This document shows positions 26,980-34,862 of a DNA stretch of 64,000 nucleotides, one piece after another (within the stretch, counting starts at the first letter, position 1; the number at the start of each line of letters is the position of its first letter). This DNA comes from Comamonas testosteroni (GTDB lineage: Bacteria; Pseudomonadota; Gammaproteobacteria; Burkholderiales; Burkholderiaceae_C). Below the pieces are notes generated by a model that made no database searches, had not been told where the DNA came from, and saw only the letters and a program-made list of their open reading frames with translations. The translations under genes were made by a program, and so were the position numbers. The DNA lies in the NCBI RefSeq assembly GCF_014076415.1, contig NZ_CP043568.1, forward strand, positions 5,766,001 through 5,830,000, read 5' to 3'.

Positions 26980-27082
26980 GCAGCCTCCTTCAAAAAACAA
27001 ACGGCGCCCGAAGACGCCGCACGGCTTGGCTATTCTTGCGCCTGAGCCTTGGCGACTGGCGCACTACAACGCAGAGACGCCA

Positions 27083-27171
27083 AGCAAGAGCCGCCTCGCG
27101 GCGATGGCGCCGCCCTCCTTCCGCGAAGCGGGAAAAGGGGAAAGAGGGAAGGCGCGCAGCGCCTGAGAGGG
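27083..27171 (+). repeat. Intergenic GC-rich repeat, copy 1
   Basis: Starts AGAGCCGCCTCGCGGCGATG and goes on with a purine-rich GCGAAGCGGGAAAAGGGGAAAG-like stretch, ending in a GCGCGCAGCGCC inverted repeat. The first 20 bases match copy 3 at 59364 almost exactly and the layout resembles copy 2 at 57608. It lies in the gap between two minus-strand genes. Confidence 0.6.
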
Positions 27172-27414
27172 TTAAACCCGGCCCACTACCGACCAGCCCT
27201 TGCGCTGGTCCTGCTTGTTGTTCTCGTAGTCCCACACCGTGCCGCAGCGCTCGCAGACATAACGGGTCACCGTCGCCGTGCTCGAGCCTCGCTCCTCCTT
27301 GCGGTTGCCGCGCTGCATCAGTTCGGCATGGCCGGGGGCTTTGCGCCAGTTGCGCTGAATGCCGGCACAGGCGTCGCACAGATGGTCTTCGGCAGGAGTG
27401 GAGGTGTTGGTCAT
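27172..27414 (-). CDS. Small zinc-ribbon-like hypothetical protein
   Basis: An 80-residue protein with two C-x2-C knuckles, CDAC (about 13-16) and CERC (about 55-58), separated by a basic segment (KAPGHAELMQRGNRKEER). This is the spacing of a zinc ribbon. The C-terminus (GTVWDYENNKQDQRKG) is conserved-looking. Start chosen at MTNTSTPAEDH, which has a good position relative to the first knuckle. Function unknown. Confidence 0.6.
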   Translation of the reverse strand: MTNTSTPAEDHLCDACAGIQRNWRKAPGHAELMQRGNRKEERGSSTATVTRYVCERCGTVWDYENNKQDQRKGWSVVGRV

Positions 27415-27666
27415 GAAAAAACTACTGAATGTGGTGCAGGCCCCGGACGTCTGCCCGCGCTGCAAAACAGCCATTGTGCCGCCTGCCCCGGTTTTGCACC
27501 GGGGGCCAAAGCAGCATCACCGCTTGCAGGTCGGGCATGACCGCGCCCCATATTGCCATTCGGGGCTCAAGGCCTTGCCCTGAAAGCGCAGAAAGCTCCT
27601 GTTTTTGATCCCCACCGCTGAAGACAAAAAAGGCCGCTTGCACGGCCCTGGTTCAGTCGGCCTCGA

Positions 27667-28041
27667 TCAGGCCTTCGCGGGGCGATAGGCCAGACAGATC
27701 TTGTTGCCGTCGGGGTCGCGCAGATAGGCCAGATACATGGAGTCGCCGCGCCAGCCCGGCGCGTCCTCGATAGACACGCCGCCCGCTGCCAGGCCCGCCG
27801 CATGGGCCGCATTCACCTGATCGGTGGACTGTGCCAGAAAGCCCGTGGTCGCGCCATTGCCCGAGCTGGCCGACTCGCCGTTGATGGGTGTGGAGATGGC
27901 AAACACGCCCGTGGGGCTGCGATAGAAGAAGCGGTTCTTGTTGGCAACGCCGGGCGCAATGCCCAGCTGACCCAGCAGTGCGTCGTAAAAGCGCTTGCTG
28001 GACTCCAGATCATTTACACCCAGCATGATGTGGCTAAACAT
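27667..28041 (-). CDS. VOC (glyoxalase/bleomycin resistance) family protein
   Basis: A 124-residue single VOC domain, a fold used for metal-dependent isomerases, dioxygenases and drug binding. Motifs are MFSHIMLGVNDLESSKRFYD at the N-terminus and YLAYLRDPDGNKICLAY at the C-terminus, where the last Glu ligand of true glyoxalase I is not obvious. It is divergent from the flavin reductase gene (103-bp gap). Start chosen at the methionine before SHIMLGV. Confidence 0.85.
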   Translation of the reverse strand: MFSHIMLGVNDLESSKRFYDALLGQLGIAPGVANKNRFFYRSPTGVFAISTPINGESASSGNGATTGFLAQSTDQVNAAHAAGLAAGGVSIEDAPGWRGDSMYLAYLRDPDGNKICLAYRPAKA

Positions 28042-28144
28042 GGTTGTCTCCTGGAAAAGCCCTGTTTCGGGCGAAGATGGGAAATAGGCAAGCCATCGTA
28101 ACGGGAGCTTGCCGTCCTCTTCTGTCACCCATTTTCAGCCCACC

Positions 28145-28720
28145 ATGCTGCCAGACCATTTCACCCCGGTTCCCCTGGACAAGTCCTACCGCCTGCTCAA
28201 TCACGGCCCCACGGTCATCGTCTCGGCCCAGCATGCGGGCGAGCGCAACGCCATGAGCGCTGCCTGGGCCTGCGCGCTCGATTTCGCACCGCCCAAGATC
28301 AGCGTGGTGCTCGACAAGGCCACGCGCACGCGTGCGCTGGTCGAGGGCAGCGGCCTCTTCGCCCTGCAACTGCCCACCGTGCCCCAGGCCGCCCTGACGG
28401 TGGGCATAGGTACGGACAGCGCAGCGACCGAACCTCACAAACTCGCCAAGCATGGCGTGCAGCTTTTCGACGCACCGGGCCTGGCTGTACCGCTGGTGGC
28501 AGGCTGCGCAGCCTGGCTGGTCTGCAAGCTGATCCCCGAGCCGCATAACCAGCAAAGCTATGACCTGTTCATCGCCGAAGTCGTGGCAGCCTGGGCCGAC
28601 GAACGCGTGTTCCGCAATGGACACTGGGAGTTCGGCTCCGCGCCTGCCGAACTGCGCACCCTGCACTATGTGGCGGGCGGGCAGTTCTTCGCGATTGGCG
28701 AATCGGTGCTCGTGAAATAG
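28145..28720 (+). CDS. Flavin reductase family protein
   Basis: A 191-residue FMN-binding split-barrel protein like the reductase components of two-component oxygenases or like NAD(P)H:flavin oxidoreductases. Motifs are VIVSAQHAGERNAMSAAW and ALQLPTVPQAALTVGIGT, with ETIPEPHNQQSYDLF-like C-terminal part (LIPEPHNQQSYDLFIAEV). No oxygenase gene is adjacent. ATG at 28145 chosen over a TTG at 28109. Followed by a 247-bp gap carrying a CAGCTATCAAAATAATG repeat core. Confidence 0.82.
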   Translation: MLPDHFTPVPLDKSYRLLNHGPTVIVSAQHAGERNAMSAAWACALDFAPPKISVVLDKATRTRALVEGSGLFALQLPTVPQAALTVGIGTDSAATEPHKLAKHGVQLFDAPGLAVPLVAGCAAWLVCKLIPEPHNQQSYDLFIAEVVAAWADERVFRNGHWEFGSAPAELRTLHYVAGGQFFAIGESVLVK

Positions 28721-28967
28721 AAGGTTTCATGGCTGCATCGCTTATGCATAAAGCGATGGCAGCTATCAAAATAATGCGCACTTTGCCGTGACAGCCACGG
28801 ACACCCTCAGGCGCCCTGGCCCGCAGCGCCTGCACACCCGGGTATTTGTAACCGCCTTGATTTAGACTGCATCACTGACTGACATATCAAACAACCCGTG
28901 ACTGCAGGTGCCGTACCGCCGCATAGGGCAACGATCTCTGCTATCAATCACCGTGAAGTGACAGGCC

Positions 28968-29786
28968 ATGGCGCAAGAGTTTTTTGATCCCGTGCTGTTC
29001 ATCAAGGAAGATGCGCCGACGTCGGTCGATCTGTCGCAGACACCGTTTTTCTGCAATATCCACGGGTTCCCGCACTATTGCGCAGAGCTGCCCACAGGCT
29101 TGAAGCTGATGGAGCCTGCCACCAGCGACCCCAATGCCGCCCTCGGCAACGCATACCGCGTCCTTTCTGCGACCACCACCTACCCGGACCCCAAGTACGG
29201 CAATCAGACCAGACTGGAGTTCCAGGCCGATCGGGTCGAGTACAAGGCCATTGCAGCCACGCATAAAACTGCAGCGGCATTCGGCATGACGCTGATAGAA
29301 CCGGGCCAGGGAATTCGCATCACCAGCCCACAGCCGCATCTTTCGCTGGTCGACTATGAGTACGGCATGTTTGCCGGGCACCGCTCGCCCTATGAGGGCA
29401 CCGGCTACCGCCTGCTGGGCAAGGTCTGTACCGACCTCGAGCATCACGATTTCCCGCATGTCTTCACCTCCATCGACCCGCACCTGCCGCTGGTGATTTC
29501 GGTGGGAAAGTACTGGCCACAGCAGCAGAAAATCTGTCTCGCCGACCTCTGGCTGCCGCGTGGCATGGCCTTGTATGTGCCTCCCCGGCCCAATCTGCCC
29601 GGGCAGACTTGCCTGGATCTGCACGGCAACCGCAATGCGGCCCTGGCCTGCTGGCGCGGGATAGAGCGATCCAGCGTCAAAACCCAGACCCTGCTGCAGA
29701 CCGAGGGCGGCTATTTCTACTGGTTCTGGAACGAGCTGCCCACCACCCACCCTCTTCTCGATCTGACAGGAGCGTCCCATGCTTGA
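28968..29786 (+). CDS. Unrecognised protein coupled to a PAS histidine kinase
   Basis: A 272-residue protein I do not recognise. It has no signal peptide or transmembrane segment, is mixed alpha/beta by composition, with many aromatic residues and Pro, and ends YFYWFWNELP, an unusual aromatic run. The last 8 bp overlap the start of the histidine kinase gene, so translation is probably coupled. This suggests it is the sensor partner, ligand-binding accessory or target of the kinase, which is inference. No cofactor motif was found; candidate conserved spots are NIHGFPHYCAELP near the N-terminus and DLHGNRNAALACW. Confidence 0.7.
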   Translation: MAQEFFDPVLFIKEDAPTSVDLSQTPFFCNIHGFPHYCAELPTGLKLMEPATSDPNAALGNAYRVLSATTTYPDPKYGNQTRLEFQADRVEYKAIAATHKTAAAFGMTLIEPGQGIRITSPQPHLSLVDYEYGMFAGHRSPYEGTGYRLLGKVCTDLEHHDFPHVFTSIDPHLPLVISVGKYWPQQQKICLADLWLPRGMALYVPPRPNLPGQTCLDLHGNRNAALACWRGIERSSVKTQTLLQTEGGYFYWFWNELPTTHPLLDLTGASHA

Positions 29787-30843
29787 AGCCCGCCCCCGCC
29801 TGCGTACCCTTGAACCCGACACGGACAACGGCCTCTACCAGACGCTGCTGGAGTCCACCCTGGCGATTCCCTTCAAGATTGACTGGACCACGAAGAAATA
29901 CAGCTATATCGGCCCGCAGATCGCTGATCTGCTGGGCTGGAGTCCCGAGAGCTGGGAGACCGTGAACGACTGGGCCGAACGCATCCACCCCGACGAGCGC
30001 GAACAAACCGTCTCGCGCTGCGTGGAGCTTTGCCTGGCTGGCGTGGATCACGAGGCCGAGTACCGTGCGCTGACCAGCGACAACCGCTTTGTCTGGGTCA
30101 AGGAAGTCGTGCATGTGCTGTGCGACAAACAGGGCCAGCCCACAGCGCTGATCGGCTTCACCTTCGACATCACAGAGCAGAAAAAATCCGAGCATTTGCG
30201 GGCCGAGCTCGAGGCCCAGAAACTCTCCAACGCGCGCCTGCAGGAGCGCCTGCGCCTGACCCACGACCTGCACGACGGCCTGGGCAGCGAGCTGGTCCAT
30301 ATGATTGCGTCCGTCGAGCAGGGCAGCGATGCCCTGACCCGGCCCCAGGTGCTGTCCATGCTCAAGCTCATCCGCAACGATCTGCGCCAGAGCATAGACA
30401 GCAACGCCTCGGTCCAGGTGCGCGTGCCCGCCACTCCACAGGAATGGCTGGCCCCCTTGCGCCGCCGCTTCAACGACCTGTTCGAGGCCCTGGGTGTGCG
30501 CTGCGACTGGCAGTTTCCGCAAAGCTGGAGCCAGCCACCCAACGCGCTGCAATACCTGGCTCTGACCCGGCTGATCGAAGAGGCGCTGACCAACGTCATC
30601 AAGCACAGCCAGGCCCGTCATGTGCGCCTGTCGCTGGTGCAGCCTCAAGCGCAGGAGCTGCTGCTGGAGATCGAGGACGACGGCGTAGGCTTCGATGTGC
30701 AGGCCGTGGATGCATCGGGCCTGGGCCTAGGCATGCGCTCCATGGCGGTGCGCATTGCGCGGGTCGGTGGACTGCTGGGGATTGAGTCGTCGCCGGGGCG
30801 GACTGCTTTGACGGCGAAGGTGGTGTTGGGGGCTGAGAACTGA
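29779..30843 (+). CDS. PAS-domain sensor histidine kinase (NarL-type, HisKA_3)
   Basis: A 354-residue soluble kinase. Residues about 15-130 form a PAS domain (YSYIGPQIADLLGWSPESW, WAERIHPDERE, IGFTFDITEQKK). A short coiled-coil leads to the HisKA_3 phosphorylation site LHDGLG with His165, and the C-terminal ATPase has an EALTNVIKHSQA N-box and a GLGLGMRSM G-box. The start has CAGGAG and overlaps the preceding gene. No response regulator is adjacent. From the phosphorylation site onward it is strikingly similar to the kinase at 44668, so it may share that kinase's response regulator at 43975. The signal is unknown. Confidence 0.87.
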   Translation: MLEARPRLRTLEPDTDNGLYQTLLESTLAIPFKIDWTTKKYSYIGPQIADLLGWSPESWETVNDWAERIHPDEREQTVSRCVELCLAGVDHEAEYRALTSDNRFVWVKEVVHVLCDKQGQPTALIGFTFDITEQKKSEHLRAELEAQKLSNARLQERLRLTHDLHDGLGSELVHMIASVEQGSDALTRPQVLSMLKLIRNDLRQSIDSNASVQVRVPATPQEWLAPLRRRFNDLFEALGVRCDWQFPQSWSQPPNALQYLALTRLIEEALTNVIKHSQARHVRLSLVQPQAQELLLEIEDDGVGFDVQAVDASGLGLGMRSMAVRIARVGGLLGIESSPGRTALTAKVVLGAEN

Positions 30844-30925
30844 GCTTTTTTGCGCTTTAGGGCTTGCCTAGCTTACGGCTATAGCTATTCTTTTTAGCAC
30901 CTTGCTTGGTTTGAGTTCTGAGGCC

Positions 30926-31140
30926 GGGTCTCGCCCCGGCAGGCGAGTTACTTTCGTGTTCACGCACGAAAGTAACCAAAGAACGTGCCCCGACTGTCCG
31001 CGTCCCTACGCTTCGCTACGGGCAAACCTGCGTCACGCCATTCAGTCTGCGGTGCGGCAAAACTCGCTTTGCGCTTCGCGCGCCGCTCAAACAGGTTGCC
31101 GCAAGTCAGAGCACGCTGCATTGGCACTCTTCGGTGCCAA
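30926..31140 (+). repeat. Structured intergenic element, copy A
   Basis: In order it has GGGTCTCGCCCCGGCAGGCG, a 12-bp perfect hairpin GTTACTTTCGTG/CACGAAAGTAAC (30947-30976), CCTACGCTTCGCTACGGGCA, GCGGCAAAACTCG, TCAAACAGGTTGCCGCA and a second hairpin TTGGCAC/GTGCCAA (31121-31140). The same blocks recur in the same order in copy B on the other strand. Confidence 0.75.
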
Positions 31141-31339
31141 TACCCGCAGCCTGAACCGCGTGCCGCAGGCGCAGACACACGGGGGAATGCGGGAGCGGGC
31201 GGCCTGCAAGAGTTATGACGAAATTGGCTTCTAGCCCAATCAAAAATTGCGGTTGCAGCTATCAAATTTGATTGAAGCTATCTTTGGGTATCTCGCCCCT
31301 TTTGCCCACGCCGGCGACGGCAAGCTCTTGGGGCTGGCA

Positions 31340-31550
31340 GTTGCACCGCAGAGTGCAACTGCATCGTCATCCAATCTGCGGCGACCTGTTTGAACGGAGC
31401 GCTGAAAGCGCGAAGTGAGTTTTGCCGCACAGCCCCAAGAGCTTGACGGCGCAGGTTGCCCGCAGCGAAGCGGAGGGTCGTGGGCAGCAGGGGCTGGCTC
31501 TTTGCCTACTTTCTTGCGAAGAAAGTAGGTCGGCTGGCGGGCCGAGACCC
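31340..31550 (-). repeat. Structured intergenic element, copy B
   Basis: Read on the minus strand it starts GGGTCTCGGCCCGCCAGCCG, then a hairpin CTACTTTCTT/AAGAAAGTAG (31506-31528), CCTCCGCTTCGCTGCGGGCA, GCGGCAAAACTCAC, TTCAAACAGGTCGCCGCAG and a hairpin GTTGCAC/GTGCAAC (31340-31359). Loop and flank sequences differ from copy A while stems are kept by paired changes. Confidence 0.75.
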
Positions 31551-31723
31551 GCCTTCTGTCAGCCGACAAGGCATGTCCCCGGAACAAAAAACTCAAGCCA
31601 AATCGAACTTAGCACAAGGCAAACCAAGAGCTGACAGCTATCAAAACAAGAAGGGCATGCGGCCCACCAAGAACCACATGCCCAATCAGCCTCAAACCCA
31701 GGCGCACAAAGCGCCATCAGCTA

Positions 31724-32731
31724 TCAATATTCGAGGCAGATCTTGCCGAAATGCCTGCCAGCGGCCTGGTGCTCGAAGGCCGCCACCATCTGCTCCAGTG
31801 GATAGCGGCTGTCGATCACGGGTTTCCAGCCGAAGTTCTCCAGCGCGCGCACCATGTCCTGCTGCTGCTCGCGGCTGCCGACGATCAGGCCCTTGAGGGT
31901 TTGCTGCTTGCGCATCATCTCCACCGTGGGCACGGCGCCCGCAAAGCCGGTCAGCACGCCGATCAGCGCGATATGACCGCCCACGGCGCAGGCGCGAATG
32001 GATTGAGGCAGGGTACCGGGGCCACCGACCTCGACCACGATGTCGGCACCGCGACCGCCGGTGGCGGCCAGCACGGCGTCGCCCCATTCGGGCTGCTCCT
32101 TGTAGTTGATCACCAGATCGGCCCCCAATGCCTTGAGCTGCTCGGCCTTGGCCGCGCTGGAGGTGGTGGCGATGACGGTGGCGCCCATGCTCTTGGCCAT
32201 CTGCAGCGCAAAGATGGAAACGCCGCCCGTGCCCAGCACCAGCACGGTGTCGCCGGCCTTGAGATGCCCGTCCACCACCAGCGCACGCCAGGCGGTGAGG
32301 CCGGCCGTGGTCAGCGTGGCGGCCTCGGCATGGCTCCAGCCCTTGGGTGCATGGGTAAAGCTGGTGGCGGGCAGGTTCACGAACTCGCGTGCAAAGCCGT
32401 CCACGCCGTCGCCGGGTACGAGCTGGAAGTCGGAGGGCACATGGCGGCCCGACAGCCATTGCGGAAAGAAGGTGGAGACCACGGCATCGCCCACGGCAAA
32501 TTCCGTCACGCCTGCGCCCACGGCCGTGACCAGACCAGCGCCGTCTGCCATGGGAATGCGGCCGTCGGCCGCCGCGCCGGGGCGGCGCACCACGCCCAGG
32601 TCGTGGTAGTTGAGCGAACTGGCGTGAATACGCACCTGGATCTCGCCCGCAGCAGGCGCCGCAGGTGCGGGCAGGTCGACAAGCTTCAGGTTTTCAAAAC
32701 CGCCGGGGGCGGCCAGTTGCATGACTTTCAT
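31724..32731 (-). CDS. Zinc-type alcohol dehydrogenase family oxidoreductase (MDR superfamily)
   Basis: A 335-residue NAD(P)-dependent oxidoreductase. The GroES-like domain (about 25-115) is followed by a Rossmann fold with VLVLGTGGVSIFALQMAKSMG. The catalytic zinc cysteine/histidine set is not evident, which suggests a quinone reductase-like, zinc-free enzyme. Start chosen at MKVMQLAAPGG, with the open frame farther up rejected. It is divergent from an HxlR regulator with a palindromic operator between them, so it is the probable regulated gene. Natural substrate unknown. Confidence 0.88.
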   Translation of the reverse strand: MKVMQLAAPGGFENLKLVDLPAPAAPAAGEIQVRIHASSLNYHDLGVVRRPGAAADGRIPMADGAGLVTAVGAGVTEFAVGDAVVSTFFPQWLSGRHVPSDFQLVPGDGVDGFAREFVNLPATSFTHAPKGWSHAEAATLTTAGLTAWRALVVDGHLKAGDTVLVLGTGGVSIFALQMAKSMGATVIATTSSAAKAEQLKALGADLVINYKEQPEWGDAVLAATGGRGADIVVEVGGPGTLPQSIRACAVGGHIALIGVLTGFAGAVPTVEMMRKQQTLKGLIVGSREQQQDMVRALENFGWKPVIDSRYPLEQMVAAFEHQAAGRHFGKICLEY

Positions 32732-32799
32732 GGAGTGCTCCTCAAGAGGGTGAAACAGATGCTCTGCATGGTGCCGTCTATGCACTCCAGCCGCCAGTA

Positions 32800-32815
32800 C
32801 CAACATATTTGTTGG
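32800..32815. promoter_or_regulatory. Palindromic operator, HxlR candidate
   Basis: CCAACATATTTGTTGG is a 16-bp perfect palindrome placed in the 163-bp gap between the divergent oxidoreductase and HxlR genes, 69 bp from the former and 79 bp from the latter. HxlR-type winged-helix dimers bind such sites. Confidence 0.6.
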
Positions 32816-32894
32816 GTAGTATTAAAAATGTAAGCAATGCATGACTACGGGCCGGCGCTACGATGTTGGCGTCCAGAACTGCAGCGAGGTGCCC

Positions 32895-33305
32895 ATGAAA
32901 CGATTGAACAGCAAGAGCGGCTGCGCCGTGGAGGTGACGCTGTCGGTCATGGGCGGCACCTGGAAGCCCATCATCCTGTTCCAGCTGCTGCATGGCAAAA
33001 AGCGCTTTGGCGAGCTGAGCCGTGCCATCCCCGGCATCACCCAGCGCATGCTGACGCTGCAGCTGCGCGAGCTGGAAGAGGCCGGCATTGTGGAGCGCAC
33101 GGTGTATGCCGAAGTGCCGCCGCGCGTGGACTATGCGCTGACCGAGCTGGGCCGCAGCCTGCAGCCGGTGCTGATCGCCATGCGCAACTGGGGCATCGCA
33201 TACAGCAAGAACTTTGCTCAGGCCGAGGCCGAGGCCGAGCCCATGCATGACACAGATCAGAACAGCGCAAGCTGCCTTCCAGACTTGAAGCAGAAACAGG
33301 CTTGA
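32895..33305 (+). CDS. HxlR-family transcriptional regulator
   Basis: A 136-residue winged-helix regulator of the HxlR family. Motifs are CAVEVTLSVMGGTWKPIILF, RFGELSRAIPGITQRMLTLQLRELE (split recognition helix region) and VDYALTELGRSL. Members of this family respond to reactive electrophiles or quinones. I use the ATG at 32895; another ATG at 32841 would add 18 residues. It probably controls the divergent oxidoreductase through the palindrome at 32800. Confidence 0.88.
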   Translation: MKRLNSKSGCAVEVTLSVMGGTWKPIILFQLLHGKKRFGELSRAIPGITQRMLTLQLRELEEAGIVERTVYAEVPPRVDYALTELGRSLQPVLIAMRNWGIAYSKNFAQAEAEAEPMHDTDQNSASCLPDLKQKQA

Positions 33306-33354
33306 ACGCCTACCCATCAAGCGTCAACAGCTATCAATTCCAATAAATCAACAG

Positions 33355-33389
33355 CAAAAAGCCCGCAGGCTGCAAAAGCTTGCGGGCTT
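33355..33389 (-). terminator. Terminator of the pirin/hydrolase operon
   Basis: AGCCCGCA and TGCGGGCT arms (33360-33367 and 33381-33388), extended by internal GC pairs, are followed on the minus strand by TTTTT. It ends the operon whose last gene stops at 33409 and may also serve the HxlR gene. Confidence 0.85.
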
Positions 33390-33408
33390 GGGTCTGAAGC
33401 AGCAGGGC

Positions 33409-34038
33409 TTACTTGCCGGCGGTCAGCGTGGTGTAGCTGTTGATCAGGTTGCGGTAGTCAGGGATGTGGTTGGAGAACAGAGTCCCCAAGCCCTCGATAT
33501 CGTTGCGCCAGTCGCGGTGCAGCTCGCAGGCCGCGCCGAACCAGGTCATGAGCTGGGCGCCGGCCTGCTCCATGCGGCTCCAGGCGGCCTGCTGGGTCAT
33601 GCTGTTGAAGGTGCCAGAGGCATCGGCAATGACGAACACCTCGAAGCCTTCTGCCAGTGCCGATAGCACGGGGAAAGCCACGCAGACCTCGGTCACCACG
33701 CCGGCCACGATGAGCTGCTTCTTGCCCGTGGCCTTGACGGCCTTGACGAAGTCCTCGTTGTCCCAGGCATTGATCTGGCCGGGACGGGCGATATAGGGAG
33801 CCGTGGGAAATTTCTGCTTGAGCTCGGGCACCAGGGGCCCGTTGGGGCCGATCTCGAAGCTGGTGGTCAGAATCGTGGGCAGCTTGAAGTACTCGGCCAT
33901 GTCGGCCAGGGCCAGCACATTGTTCTTGAACTTGTCGGGGTCGATATCGCGCACCAGGGACAGCAGGCCGGTCTGATGATCCACCAGCAGCACGGCGGCA
34001 TTGTCCTTGTCGAGGCGAATATAGGGTTTGTTGCTCAT
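33409..34038 (-). CDS. Isochorismatase-family hydrolase (YcaC-like) 1
   Basis: A 209-residue cysteine hydrolase. It has AVLLVDHQTGLL with the catalytic Asp, KKQLIVAGVVTEVCVAF with the catalytic Cys, and an intervening Lys, the triad of the family. The group includes nicotinamidase-like and YcaC-like hydrolases; the substrate is not known. The ATG has AAGGAG seven bases upstream. It is the third gene of a minus-strand operon, 39 bp after its tandem paralogue, with which it shares a 68-bp stretch that is identical but for one base. Confidence 0.9.
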   Translation of the reverse strand: MSNKPYIRLDKDNAAVLLVDHQTGLLSLVRDIDPDKFKNNVLALADMAEYFKLPTILTTSFEIGPNGPLVPELKQKFPTAPYIARPGQINAWDNEDFVKAVKATGKKQLIVAGVVTEVCVAFPVLSALAEGFEVFVIADASGTFNSMTQQAAWSRMEQAGAQLMTWFGAACELHRDWRNDIEGLGTLFSNHIPDYRNLINSYTTLTAGK

Positions 34039-34077
34039 GACGATCTCCTTCAGAGGTAGTGGAGGGGGTGAGGAAAA

Positions 34078-34773
34078 TCAAACGCGCCGGGAATCCAGCA
34101 CTTCGTGGTTCTGGATCACTTCCTGCGCCTTGGCGTAGCTTTCAATCAGCAACTGGTAGTTGGGGAAGATGCCTGTATAGGCCTGGGCCCACTCGGCCGC
34201 GTCGTCGCGGTTCCAGGTCTTTTGCAGCTCCGAGGCCACGGCCGCGGTATCCATGGGCACCACACCGGCCTGCAGCATGCGGGCCAGAGTGATTTCCTCG
34301 GCCATCTTGGAGTAGGTGCCCGACGCGTCGATGACGGCAAACACCTGGTAGCCATCGGCCACGGCAGCGATGGAGGGAAAGGCCATGCAGACGCTGGTGA
34401 TGGTGCCGGCGATGATGAGCTGCTTCTTGCCCGTGGCCTTGACGGCCTTGACGAAGTCTTCGTTGTCCCAGGCATTGATCTCGCCCTTGCGTGCCACGTA
34501 GGTGGCGTGAGGTGCGTTCTGGTGTATTTCGGGAATCAGCGGACCGTTGGGGCCCTGAGGCACGGAGGCCGTGGTGATCACGGGGATCTTGGCCAGCGAA
34601 GCGATCTTGGCCAGCGTGCTGGCCAGACGGCGCAGCGTGGTGAACGGCATATCCTGCACGGTCTGGAACAGGCCGCTCTGGTGGTCGATCAGCAGCATGG
34701 CCACGTTGTCGGGATCAATCACGGGCTTGGCGCCGTTGAAATTGGCGGGGATGGCTGCGGTCTGGATGCTCAT
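34078..34773 (-). CDS. Isochorismatase-family hydrolase (YcaC-like) 2
   Basis: A 231-residue hydrolase with the same triad: AMLLIDHQSGLFQ, a Lys in the middle and KKQLIIAGTITSVCMAF with the catalytic Cys. It is slightly longer than its neighbour at both ends (N-terminal MSIQTAAIPANFNG, C-terminal QNHEVLDSRRV). Good ribosome site AAGGAG. Middle gene of the operon with the pirin gene upstream and hydrolase 1 downstream. The pair arose by tandem duplication. Substrate unknown. Confidence 0.9.
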   Translation of the reverse strand: MSIQTAAIPANFNGAKPVIDPDNVAMLLIDHQSGLFQTVQDMPFTTLRRLASTLAKIASLAKIPVITTASVPQGPNGPLIPEIHQNAPHATYVARKGEINAWDNEDFVKAVKATGKKQLIIAGTITSVCMAFPSIAAVADGYQVFAVIDASGTYSKMAEEITLARMLQAGVVPMDTAAVASELQKTWNRDDAAEWAQAYTGIFPNYQLLIESYAKAQEVIQNHEVLDSRRV

Positions 34774-34862
34774 GGAAGTCTCCTTGGAGTTGGGTGCGAA
34801 GGCAGAGGTCTCGCTCCCCGGCCGCATCGCTGCAGGGCCGGGGATACGGTGGCACTGAGGGC

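Larger units (their letters stand above)
30844..31723. other. 880-bp non-coding zone with inverted repeat pair
   Basis: No supportable gene lies here. It contains two structured elements in opposite orientation (30926-31140 and 31340-31550), annotated separately, and several CAGCTATCAA-type short repeat cores (about 31257, 31279, 31629, 31717). Small frames inside are non-conserved. Confidence 0.6.

Noticed and set aside
27413-27583. Possible 56-codon plus-strand gene with CPRC
   Set aside because: Its ATG overlaps the start of the zinc-ribbon gene on the other strand, and only one Cys pair is present; no ribosome site.
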